Made by a program: the position numbers and the translations under genes | DNA from: Bacillota bacterium | GTDB lineage: Bacteria > Bacillota > Bacilli > Paenibacillales > Paenibacillaceae | Reading direction: 5' to 3' | DNA: 18,568 nucleotides | Assembly (NCBI GenBank): GCA_023433615.1 | Contig: JAEZCJ010000192.1 | Coordinates: 1-18,568, forward strand | Shown here: positions 7,342 to 14,569 of the stretch, one piece after another | Layout: each line of letters opens with the position of its first letter | How positions within the stretch are numbered: the first letter of the stretch is position 1 | Notes under the pieces: generated by a model | Databases searched by the model: none | Told to the model about the DNA's origin: nothing | The model's input: only the letters and a program-made list of their open reading frames with translations

Positions 7342-7370
7342 TTGATTTTTAATGCAAATAATAGTAAATT
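7342..7370 (+). promoter_or_regulatory. Candidate sigma-A promoter for the ABC exporter pair
   Basis: TTGATT (7342-7347) and TAAATT (7365-7370) are separated by 17 bp in the most AT-rich stretch between the operon terminator and the exporter genes. Each box matches four of six consensus bases, so this is a modest candidate. It would give a leader of roughly 120 nt. I see no other structure between 7281 and 7341. Confidence 0.35.
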
Positions 7371-7445
7371 TTAGGTGGGTCAAGAAGGTGCTGAAGCCTG
7401 CATCGGTCATGAAGTCTATTCCACCTGATTAAGAGTTCTCCGTTA

Positions 7446-7459
7446 TGTAAACGCTTATA
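7446..7459 (+). promoter_or_regulatory. cre-like (CcpA) box in the exporter leader
   Basis: TGTAAACGCTTATA matches the consensus TGWNANCGNTNWCA at every specified base except C13. It lies downstream of the candidate promoter and 39 bp before the exporter start codon. If bound by CcpA there it would act as a transcription roadblock. Such short matches also arise by chance. Confidence 0.4.
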
Positions 7460-7486
7460 TGGATTGTATCATGTGTGATGTTGACC

Positions 7487-7493
7487 GGGAGGG
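7487..7493 (+). promoter_or_regulatory. Ribosome binding site that sets the first exporter start
   Basis: GGGAGGG lies 5 nt before ATG 7499. The upstream in-frame candidates GTG 7475 and ATG 7478 have no such site, so the shorter protein is preferred. Confidence 0.7.
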
Positions 7494-7498
7494 CATCG

Positions 7499-9283
7499 AT
7501 GGAACCGCCAAATCGTTATTCGATATTTCAAACCTTACGCAGGCTGCTCGCGTATCTCAGGCCATATCGGTTCTGGGTAGGGATCAAGCTGCTAAGCACC
7601 GTTGTGCTGGCGGCGAACGATATCCTGCTGGTGTATATCATTAACCTGCTATTCTCGTCCACGCTGTCCGGCGACCGGGAGGGGTTAATGCAGGCGGTGT
7701 ATCTGATCCTGTTGTTCATTGTCATCGGGGTAGCAGTCAATTTCTTCAATGTCTACGCCGCCGGCCGCTACGCGGCCCTCGTGACGCGGGACATGAAGAA
7801 TGACGCCTGCGAGCATGTGAGCAAGCTGCCGATTTCCTACATGGAAACCCGTCACTCCGGCGACTACAGCGCCAGGATGACGAGCAGCGTCCACGAGATC
7901 GAAGGGTTTGTGTATAACGATTTTGCCGCTCTAATCTTCCACGTCTTCCGCGTAACGGCATGCATTGCGGTCATGTTCTACATGAATTGGCAGCTTACGC
8001 TGTTCTGTCTGAGCATGGTGCTCGTCATGGCCTTCTTAAGCGGCGCTATCAGCCGGCCGTTGGGCAAGTATGCGGCAGATGTGCAGCAGCGAATGGCCGG
8101 CGTGAATACGATCGTTCAGGATACGATCGGCGGGATCTCTATGCTCAAGTCCTATAATCTGGGACAGGTCATCGCTAACCGGTTCCGGCATTCGATCGAT
8201 CAGTTAATGGCGCAATACCTGCGCATCGAGAAGCGCGTGGCGGCCATTGGAGCGTTAAGCATATTCGTCCGCACTGCCCCGCTTGTCGGATTCTTCCTCT
8301 TCGGCGGCTATCTCGTAACCCGACAGGAGATGACGATCGGCGCCTTGCTCGCCTTCGCCCAGTTCATTAACTATCTGGTACAAGGCATGGGTGAAATCCC
8401 GAACCAGATCGGACGTTTCAAGATGATGGCCGGCGTTGTGAACTATCTCTATGAAATGCTGGACCACAAGACCGAACGGACGGACGGCAGAGAGCCGAGC
8501 GTTCTTCCGGAGGAAGTCCCGGCCCTGGAATTCGATGAGGTGAGCTTCTCTTATGACGGCCAGACGAAGGTGCTGAACGAGGTGAGCTTCACGCTGGAGA
8601 AGGGAAAGACCATCGCGCTTGTAGGCCCTAGCGGTTCGGGCAAAACGACTGTCTTCAAGCTCATTACCGGCTTCTATGATTATCAAGGCGGCTCGATCAA
8701 GCTGTATGATCAACCGTTGACGGATTGGAAGCTAACAGCAGCAAGAACGTTAATCTCCCAAGTGTCGCAGGACACTTTTCTATTCCCCGGCTCGATCGCC
8801 GAAAATATTGCGTGCTCCGAGGAAGGCTTCCGGATGGAGGACGTTGAACGTGCGGCGCAACTGGCGAATATTCATGCGTTCATTCATGCATTGCCCGAAG
8901 GTTATCAGACGCTTGTCGGCGAGCGCGGCGTTAAGCTGTCAGGCGGGCAAAGGCAACGGATCGCGATTGCTCGGGCCATCATGAAAGATGCTCCAATCCT
9001 GCTGCTCGACGAGGCGACATCGGCGTTAGACACAGAATCCGAACAGCACGTGCAGGCTGCGATCAATCGGATGATGAGCAATCGAACCGTGCTTGTCATC
9101 GCGCATCGCCTGTCAACTGTCAGGAATGCGGATCGAATTCTCGTGTTGCATGAAGGGCGAATCGTCGAGAGCGGCACGCATGCCGAACTGCTGTCATTGG
9201 GCGGAATGTATGAACGTCTATATCGAGACCAAGCAAGCCAACGCGGGAATCGGCATGCTTCGGTTGGCCAAGAGGGGGCATGA
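7499..9283 (+). CDS. ABC exporter half-transporter (TMD-NBD), first of a pair
   Basis: Counting from ATG 7499 this is a 594-residue half-transporter. About 300 residues of exporter-type membrane domain, with hydrophobic segments beginning near WVGIKLLSTVVLAANDILLVYII, precede an ATPase domain. The ATPase has Walker A GPSGSGKTT (376-384), signature LSGGQ (480-484), Walker B ILLLDE with catalytic Glu505, and H-loop His536. All are canonical, so its ATP site should be active. In the membrane it would pair with itself or, more likely, with the product of the next gene 4 bp downstream to form a heterodimeric exporter. Its position just after a biosynthetic operon suggests product export or self-protection. 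The substrate cannot be read from sequence. It is separated from that operon by a terminator and a candidate promoter, so it may be expressed independently. Confidence 0.88.
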   Translation: MEPPNRYSIFQTLRRLLAYLRPYRFWVGIKLLSTVVLAANDILLVYIINLLFSSTLSGDREGLMQAVYLILLFIVIGVAVNFFNVYAAGRYAALVTRDMKNDACEHVSKLPISYMETRHSGDYSARMTSSVHEIEGFVYNDFAALIFHVFRVTACIAVMFYMNWQLTLFCLSMVLVMAFLSGAISRPLGKYAADVQQRMAGVNTIVQDTIGGISMLKSYNLGQVIANRFRHSIDQLMAQYLRIEKRVAAIGALSIFVRTAPLVGFFLFGGYLVTRQEMTIGALLAFAQFINYLVQGMGEIPNQIGRFKMMAGVVNYLYEMLDHKTERTDGREPSVLPEEVPALEFDEVSFSYDGQTKVLNEVSFTLEKGKTIALVGPSGSGKTTVFKLITGFYDYQGGSIKLYDQPLTDWKLTAARTLISQVSQDTFLFPGSIAENIACSEEGFRMEDVERAAQLANIHAFIHALPEGYQTLVGERGVKLSGGQRQRIAIARAIMKDAPILLLDEATSALDTESEQHVQAAINRMMSNRTVLVIAHRLSTVRNADRILVLHEGRIVESGTHAELLSLGGMYERLYRDQASQRGNRHASVGQEGA

Positions 9284-9287
9284 CGCA

Positions 9288-11045
9288 ATGATTCAATCGC
9301 TCGCTACATTGGCCCGTGCGCTCGGCCGGCATAAGACCTTCTATTTCCTCAGCCTTCTAGGTTTCGGCGTACTGGGATCGAGCGTAAGCATCGTATCCGC
9401 GCTGATGGTCTCGACCATTCTCGATGCGCTAACCGAGGGAACCATGAATGCGGTCATTGCGCTCTGCATCCAATTCATGCTCGTCATCGCCGTACTCTGC
9501 ACGTTGTCGCCGCTATTCCAGTATTGGTATGGCAAAGCAGTCAAGACCGTGATGAACAGCTTGCGTATGCGCATGTTTCAACATATGGAGAGGCTGCCTG
9601 TCACGTATTACGAGAATACCCATAGCGGGAATAGTCTGTCCCGGATAACGAACGACCTGCAGACAATGGAGCGGGCGTTATCGGGGGAAGCGCTCACGCT
9701 GATCGCATTGCTGACCAGCGGAATCATCTCGGCCGTCATTATGTTCTATCTGGATTGGCGGTTCGCCGCCGTCATGATCGTGCTCGGATTCGTATCGACC
9801 TACGTGAACACCAGATACGCCGGTCCGCTGCGGAAGATCACCGCCGAAATCCAGGAGCAATCCGGCTTGGAGCTGGAATGGCTGTCCAATATCGTAGCCG
9901 GTACGCAGGTCAGCAGAACGTTCCAGATGGTCGATCGCATGAACCGGAAGTACAAGGCCGCGACCGGGCGGATTGCAGAGCTGTCCGTGCAGCGGGCGAA
10001 GATGACCGCTTACTTGACGGGAACGAACTACTTGCTGCTGTGGATTAATAACGGCGGCGCGTTCATCATCGGGGCGTTCATGCTGATGAACGGCCAGATT
10101 ACGATCGGCAGCTTGCTGGGTGTCATTCTCCTGCTCGAGAACGTGACGAATTTATTCCGCAATCTGGGGATGTTCTGGTCCAATATCCAGATCTCGCTCG
10201 CTGGGGCTGACCGTATGTTCGAACTGCTCGATGTCGAACCGGAGCCGGAGCGCTACCCTTCCGTGCCGAAGGGTGAAGCCGAAACCGCGGCATCCTCGGA
10301 AGGCATGATCGAGATGAGCAATGTGTCCTTCGCTTACCGAGCCGGCAGTAAAGTGATCGATCGACTCCATCTCCATGTCGGCAGAGGGCAGCTTGTCGCG
10401 CTTGTAGGACCGAGCGGCGGGGGGAAGAGCACGATCATGAAGCTATTGCTGGGGTTCTATTCGTTCTCGGAAGGGGAAATTTTCATCGAAGGCAAGCGCT
10501 TCTCGGATTATTCGCTCGAAGAGATACGGGACAAGACGGCCTACGTGTCACAGGACCCCTATTTATTCGAGGGGACGATCGAGAGCAATATCCGGTACGG
10601 GAGAGTGGACGCTTCGGAGGAAGCGTTGATTCGGGCAGCGCGTGCGGCGCAAGCGCATGATTTTATCATGGAACAGCCGGAAGGCTACAACACGCTTGTC
10701 GGCGAGAGGGGCGTCCGGTTGTCCGGCGGTCAGAAACAGCGGATTGCCATTGCGAGAGCGATTCTGAAGAACGCCCCCATTCTGCTGCTGGACGAGGCAA
10801 CGTCGGCGCTTGACACCGAATCGGAGCTTGCCGTGCAGCAAGGGCTTGAGCGGTTGATGGAAGGCAAGACGACGATCGCGATTGCGCACCGGTTGTCTAC
10901 GATTGAGAGCGCGGATCTGATCGCCGTCATCGACGGGGGCATGATCGTGGAACAGGGCAAGCACGATGAGTTGTTGGCATACGGCGGCGTCTATCGCGAT
11001 TTGCATCAAGCTCAGGAGCGAAGCACGGATTTCGTTGTCTCATAA
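9288..11045 (+). CDS. ABC exporter half-transporter (TMD-NBD), second of a pair
   Basis: From ATG 9288, which follows AGAGGGGG (9271-9278) and lies 4 bp after the preceding stop, this is a 585-residue half-transporter. Hydrophobic segments run from YFLSLLGFGVLGSSVSIVSA through about residue 300. The ATPase domain has Walker A GPSGGGKST (374-382), LSGGQ (478-482), ILLLDE with Glu503, and H-loop His534. Both partners therefore keep the catalytic Glu and intact signature motifs, unlike many heterodimeric exporters in which one site is degenerate. A long upstream extension of the frame back to 9093 runs inside the neighbour's coding sequence and is not believable as the true start. A strong terminator follows. 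The export role is inferred from fold and context only. Confidence 0.87.
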   Translation: MIQSLATLARALGRHKTFYFLSLLGFGVLGSSVSIVSALMVSTILDALTEGTMNAVIALCIQFMLVIAVLCTLSPLFQYWYGKAVKTVMNSLRMRMFQHMERLPVTYYENTHSGNSLSRITNDLQTMERALSGEALTLIALLTSGIISAVIMFYLDWRFAAVMIVLGFVSTYVNTRYAGPLRKITAEIQEQSGLELEWLSNIVAGTQVSRTFQMVDRMNRKYKAATGRIAELSVQRAKMTAYLTGTNYLLLWINNGGAFIIGAFMLMNGQITIGSLLGVILLLENVTNLFRNLGMFWSNIQISLAGADRMFELLDVEPEPERYPSVPKGEAETAASSEGMIEMSNVSFAYRAGSKVIDRLHLHVGRGQLVALVGPSGGGKSTIMKLLLGFYSFSEGEIFIEGKRFSDYSLEEIRDKTAYVSQDPYLFEGTIESNIRYGRVDASEEALIRAARAAQAHDFIMEQPEGYNTLVGERGVRLSGGQKQRIAIARAILKNAPILLLDEATSALDTESELAVQQGLERLMEGKTTIAIAHRLSTIESADLIAVIDGGMIVEQGKHDELLAYGGVYRDLHQAQERSTDFVVS

Positions 11046-11097
11046 CGATTCGTATTCCGCCCCTTAGCGGTACCCGAACCAATCCCGCCCAGCGACG

Positions 11098-11128
11098 AAG
11101 CAGGCACCGACAGGTGTCTGCTTTTTTT
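11098..11128 (+). terminator. Strong intrinsic terminator after the ABC exporter pair
   Basis: GCAGGCACC (11100-11108) and GGTGTCTGC (11113-11121) form a 9-bp stem with one G-T wobble around the loop GACA. Seven T residues follow directly (11122-11128). Confidence 0.92.
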
Positions 11129-11235
11129 GCGCTTCAGTTGTCGAAAATGTAAAGCTTGCGCTTCGGAGCCCGCAAAGAAGTAAAAAGGTGGTTGCATTGG
11201 ACGGGCATTGTTCGACAAAGTATTCAAAATGGATT

Positions 11236-11244
11236 TGCTATACT
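11236..11244 (+). promoter_or_regulatory. Extended -10 promoter of the secreted esterase gene
   Basis: TGCTATACT contains the TGn extension and a -10 hexamer TATACT with five of six consensus bases. There is no convincing -35 box at normal spacing, which is tolerable for an extended -10 promoter. It predicts a start near 11251 and a leader of about 106 nt. Between 11129 and 11235 I see nothing else. Confidence 0.5.
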
Positions 11245-11271
11245 CATCTTGCTTAAACGTAAATGCAGCTG

Positions 11272-11308
11272 AGGAGGTGGGGGATTGACGTTGACCTCGC
11301 AAACGTAA
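11272..11308 (+). other. Orphan perfect Shine-Dalgarno sequence with a seven-codon minicistron in the esterase leader
   Basis: AGGAGGTG (11272-11279) is a full match to the 16S anti-SD sequence but lies about 80 nt before the esterase start. It stands 5 nt ahead of TTG 11285, which opens the frame TTG ACG TTG ACC TCG CAA ACG TAA. It could be a leader peptide, or an mRNA-stabilising STAB-SD element like that of cryIIIA. Confidence 0.4.
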
Positions 11309-11317
11309 GCGCTGTCA
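11304..11317 (+). promoter_or_regulatory. cre-like (CcpA) box in the esterase leader
   Basis: CGTAAGCGCTGTCA matches TGWNANCGNTNWCA at every specified base except the first. It lies about 55-65 bp downstream of the predicted transcription start and 39 bp before the coding sequence, and overlaps the minicistron stop. This position suits catabolite repression by roadblock. Confidence 0.45.
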
Positions 11318-11356
11318 TTCCGCAAATTCGTTAGAAGAGAAGGGAGCTGTTGGATT

Positions 11357-13060
11357 ATGGGTAAGAAAAAATCGATTGCTGCACTACTGCTTGGTATTTC
11401 CCTGACACTGAACGTATCCTTCGTCAGCGCGGCTGAGGAAACGACAGAGAATGCTCTTCCTTTCATCCTTCAGAATAAGAACTTTGCGTTTCACGAGCGC
11501 ACGGATGCCGTCATTATCGACGCCGGCAAGATGGTGGTCGGTTCGTCGCTGTCCGAGTCCGACTTCGAGGTACATGTGCTCGCTACGCGAAAAGTCGACC
11601 CGAACTTTGTAGCGTACGACGGTCCCCGCGAGGTTACGGATGTGTATGCCAGCAACGTGAACGACGCGGGCTCGCCTTCCGATATCGGACCCTATATCGT
11701 CATCGATTTTGCGGATGTCGGTTGGGGAGACGGCGGCTCGACGAGCGATGGCGGCTTCACCTTCGATCTGCAATACACGATCGAATACAAGGGCGACGGG
11801 ATCGACTATACGGACGGTTCCTCGATCGTGCCGGAGTCGCTGATCCAGTCGGGAGCCGTAAGTCCCGTGCTCGATAAGTACAAGTATGATAGCCGCGACG
11901 GGTTGGAGTACAGCTACTTCCTGAACGAGGAGGCCGACAAACCGCTGCCGTTGGTCGTGTTCTTCCACGGGGGCGGACAGGGTAACGATGTCTACACGCC
12001 TATCCGGTTCAGCAACGGCGGCACCGTATGGGCCAACCCCGAGAACCAAGCCAAGTATCCGAGCCACGTGCTGGCACCGCGCAATGCGACGACGCCGGAG
12101 TCGATGCACAAGGTCAAAGCGATCATTGACGAGATGATCGCTGAGGGCAAGGTCGACCCGAACCGTGTCTACATCACCGGCTTCTCCATGGGCGGCGGCT
12201 CCACTTGGACGTTCCTGCGGACGTTCCCGGAATATGCCGCTGCGGCCGCGCCGCTCTGTCCTGCGGGCGGTCCCGGAAGCGTGGCCAATGCGATGGCGGT
12301 AGCCAATCTGCCGCTCTGGACATTCGTGGATGACGACGACTTCCTCTATCAATCCGTCGTGAACACGCAGAATACGTACGGCCCTTATTGGAACGATTCC
12401 CTGCTGACGATCCTTCCGGAGAACAGGCTGAATAACCCGCCTTATAACGGGCATGTATTCGACGGCCATGCGGTCTGGCTGCCGGTCTACAACGAGTACG
12501 TTCATCCGGAGCGCGGCTCGGTTATCGATTGGCTGTTCGCGCAGAGCAAAGTCAAAGGGATCGCTGATGTAGAGGTCGCTACGGTATCGGGTACAGCGCC
12601 TGCTCTGCCTGACACGGTGGCCGTGCAGATCAATCACAGCGCGACCGGCGTTGAGACCGAGGAGCGGTCTGTCGTGTGGGATGCCGTCGATCCCGCGCTG
12701 TACGGGAACGACGGACCCGGCGTATTCGAGGTAGAGGGCACGATCGAAGGCGTAGTCGAGAAGGCCACAGCTACGGTAACGGTCGAATACAGCAACCGGA
12801 TTGCCGACTTGGAGAGCGCGGTTGCCGGCTCGAATCTGAACCATGGCAACAAGAACGCGCTCACGGTGAAGCTGGATCAAGCGGATAAATTCCTGAACGA
12901 TAAGCAGCATGACAAGACAAGGCAAGCGGTCAATGCACTGGAAGGCTTCATCAAGCAGGTCAATAACTTCGTGACACCGGGCAAATTGACGTCGGCAGAG
13001 GCGCAAGCGATGATCGAAGCAGCGAAAGAGACGATCCGGCATATAACGGATAATAACTAA
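11357..13060 (+). CDS. Secreted multidomain esterase (alpha/beta hydrolase, Ig-like domains, FIMAH-like tail)
   Basis: This 567-residue protein starts at ATG 11357 behind AGGGAG (11341-11346). A KKK n-region and a hydrophobic core lead to a signal peptidase I site after FVSA (about residue 25). Residues about 27-165 resemble the Ig-like N-terminal domain of EstA-type esterases. Residues about 175-398 are an alpha/beta hydrolase with oxyanion HGGGQG (204-209), nucleophile elbow GFSMGGG (Ser277), an Asp cluster VDDDD (324-328) and a late His in GHVFDGHAVW. Residues about 402-478 fit a bacterial Ig-like domain, and about 480-560 a FIMAH-like helical tail that ends near TSAEAQAMIEAAKETI. The likely role is extracellular hydrolysis of polymer-linked or plant cell-wall esters. 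It is a single-gene unit with its own promoter and a cre-like box. Hydrolase class is confident; the substrate is unknown. Confidence 0.85.
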   Translation: MGKKKSIAALLLGISLTLNVSFVSAAEETTENALPFILQNKNFAFHERTDAVIIDAGKMVVGSSLSESDFEVHVLATRKVDPNFVAYDGPREVTDVYASNVNDAGSPSDIGPYIVIDFADVGWGDGGSTSDGGFTFDLQYTIEYKGDGIDYTDGSSIVPESLIQSGAVSPVLDKYKYDSRDGLEYSYFLNEEADKPLPLVVFFHGGGQGNDVYTPIRFSNGGTVWANPENQAKYPSHVLAPRNATTPESMHKVKAIIDEMIAEGKVDPNRVYITGFSMGGGSTWTFLRTFPEYAAAAAPLCPAGGPGSVANAMAVANLPLWTFVDDDDFLYQSVVNTQNTYGPYWNDSLLTILPENRLNNPPYNGHVFDGHAVWLPVYNEYVHPERGSVIDWLFAQSKVKGIADVEVATVSGTAPALPDTVAVQINHSATGVETEERSVVWDAVDPALYGNDGPGVFEVEGTIEGVVEKATATVTVEYSNRIADLESAVAGSNLNHGNKNALTVKLDQADKFLNDKQHDKTRQAVNALEGFIKQVNNFVTPGKLTSAEAQAMIEAAKETIRHITDNN

Positions 13061-13080
13061 CTGCATATGGAATCGCAGGC

Positions 13081-13107
13081 AGAGCGGCGGCTTGTACGCC
13101 GCTCTTT
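13081..13107. terminator. Hairpin terminator between convergent esterase and efflux genes
   Basis: AGAGCGGCG (13081-13089) and CGCCGCTCT (13097-13105) pair perfectly over 9 bp around a 7-nt loop. The short run TTT at 13105-13107 and a further pyrimidine-rich tail suit the plus-strand esterase transcript. On the minus strand no T run follows, so use by the efflux gene is less certain. Confidence 0.75.
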
Positions 13108-13125
13108 CCTGTTGTTCGCACGTTA

Positions 13126-14361
13126 TCAGTTAGTTTCGCGCAGGGTATAGCCTTTATTCAGGAAGATGATCCAACCGATGAGGGCGATCAGCGGACATAC
13201 GGTTAGCAGGGTGCCGAGACCGATAATGAAGTTGGACCATGGCAAGGAGCCGAGTACCATGCCGATGGCACCGAACAACGTGTTCCCGAAGTTGATAACG
13301 GAGGATGATGCCCCCGCGTCCCCGTCATGCTGGCTGAGCAGAATGCTGGTCGCGAGCGGCCGGCTCAAGCTTGATATGAAGGAGAACGGGATGAAGCAGA
13401 TCAGGAACAGCACAGGCGATAGCTGACCGAATAATAGGACGAGGATACCGCTCGCAAGCGGGACCGCAATGCATACCGTAATGAGTGGTTTGGCAGCGAA
13501 TCGCTTCACGACACGCACGAAGGTCATGGGACCGAGCATCAGAATGGCAGAATTAATGGCAAAGTAGAAGCTGAATTGCGTCTCCGTGAGTCCGAAGTAA
13601 TCAATATAGATGTAAGAGCTTGTCGCGATGTACGCCATGAACGACATGGAAGCCGTCGCCATAATGAGCAGGAAGAATAAGAATGCGCGATTCTTGACGA
13701 CATCGGAGAGGCCGCGAAAGGCGGACCATACACTGCCCGTTCGGCGCGCGGCACGCGGGAGGGCTTCGTCGATGATGCTCGCTGCGATGATACAGATGAC
13801 CGCGATCACGACGAGCACCCAGAAGGTTTCGCGCCAGGAAGCGTATTGCACGATGAAGGCACCGATGACCGGTGCGAGCATAGGCGCAAGCACGCTCATC
13901 GTCTGGACGATGGCAAGGATACTGTTACGGCGTTTTCCCTGGAAGCTGTCCTTGATGATCGCGGTGGATACGGCAATCATGCAGCCTGCGCCGAGTGCCT
14001 GCAGGATGCGCGAAGCGATGAGCATGCCGATATTGACCGATAGCGCGCAAGCGATACTGAAACCGCCATATGCAATTAGACCGACGATAAGCACGGGCTT
14101 CCGTCCGAATTTGTCGCTAAGCGGTCCGAATAGCAGCATGCCGATCGCGAAGAAGAAGAAAAAGCCGACAAGCGTCATGTTAAGCAGTCCCTCTGTCGTA
14201 TCGAACACATCGGTCATCGTGGGCAATGCGGCCAAGTACATGTCGGTCGATAGCGGGGCAACCATATTGAGTATCGTAATCAGCGCGATCAGGATACCGA
14301 TCTTGCGCGGCTCTGGCTTCATGGCCGGCGATTGTGAGGTTTGTTCTAGCGAGACTGGCAT
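13126..14361 (-). CDS. Bcr/CflA-family MFS multidrug efflux transporter
   Basis: This 411-residue, very hydrophobic protein is a 12-helix major facilitator. TM1 contains PLSTDMYLAALP (Asp40), the hallmark of the Bcr/CflA drug:proton antiporters. Motif A is GPLSDKFGRKPVL in the loop after TM2. The antiporter motif C region is APVIGAFIVQYASWRETF. It would sit in the cytoplasmic membrane and expel drug-like compounds using the proton gradient. The start at minus-strand ATG 14361-14359 is supported by AAGGA seven nt upstream (14369-14373). It is convergent with the esterase gene and divergent from the GH130 gene, with its own promoter overlapped by a palindrome, so local repression is likely. It might protect against the product of the nearby cluster, but Bcr-type pumps are also ordinary chromosomal genes. 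Confidence 0.88.
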   Translation of the reverse strand: MPVSLEQTSQSPAMKPEPRKIGILIALITILNMVAPLSTDMYLAALPTMTDVFDTTEGLLNMTLVGFFFFFAIGMLLFGPLSDKFGRKPVLIVGLIAYGGFSIACALSVNIGMLIASRILQALGAGCMIAVSTAIIKDSFQGKRRNSILAIVQTMSVLAPMLAPVIGAFIVQYASWRETFWVLVVIAVICIIAASIIDEALPRAARRTGSVWSAFRGLSDVVKNRAFLFFLLIMATASMSFMAYIATSSYIYIDYFGLTETQFSFYFAINSAILMLGPMTFVRVVKRFAAKPLITVCIAVPLASGILVLLFGQLSPVLFLICFIPFSFISSLSRPLATSILLSQHDGDAGASSSVINFGNTLFGAIGMVLGSLPWSNFIIGLGTLLTVCPLIALIGWIIFLNKGYTLRETN

Positions 14362-14402
14362 CGCGTGTTCCTTCTTCCCTATAAATTGACAATAATGAAA
14401 TG

Positions 14403-14432
14403 ATTATCGCACGATAAACGGCTTGCGTTCAA
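14403..14432 (-). promoter_or_regulatory. Sigma-A promoter of the Bcr/CflA efflux gene
   Basis: Read on the minus strand, TTGAAC (14432-14427) and GATAAT (14408-14403) are 18 bp apart. The -10 box matches five of six consensus bases. Transcription should start near 14396, about 35 nt before the coding sequence. Confidence 0.55.
14404..14417. promoter_or_regulatory. Perfect palindrome overlapping the efflux -10 box (putative operator)
   Basis: TTATCG-CA-CGATAA has perfect 6-bp arms and covers five of the six bases of the minus-strand -10 hexamer. A dimeric repressor bound here would block the efflux promoter. No regulator gene is seen nearby, so the protein that binds it is unknown. Confidence 0.5.
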
Positions 14433-14569
14433 TGGAAATGGATTATAAAGCAGGAAGAATGAAGCACTTACGAGACCTAAAAATTTTATCCAATTGCAGA
14501 ACGATGATGGCTGAATAGGGAACGGAAAGCAGGTACAATTCGAGCAAACGATCCAGAAGGAGCGAATGC

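Noticed and set aside
9093..9287. An upstream extension of the second exporter frame starting at 9093.
   Set aside because: It overlaps the conserved ATPase domain of the first exporter and has no membrane-protein character. ATG 9288, with a purine-rich site upstream and a 4-bp gap, is the natural start.
11384..13066. A 560-codon open frame on the minus strand, almost coextensive with the secreted esterase gene.
   Set aside because: The plus-strand frame has a signal peptide, a catalytic elbow and recognisable domains. The antisense translation is arginine/valine-rich with no recognisable motif, as expected from GC-rich codon use on the opposite strand.
13628..14389. A 253-codon plus-strand frame opposite the efflux gene.
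   Set aside because: Its translation is low in recognisable structure and rich in Met, Ser and Thr, the complement of hydrophobic helix codons. The minus-strand transporter accounts for the sequence.
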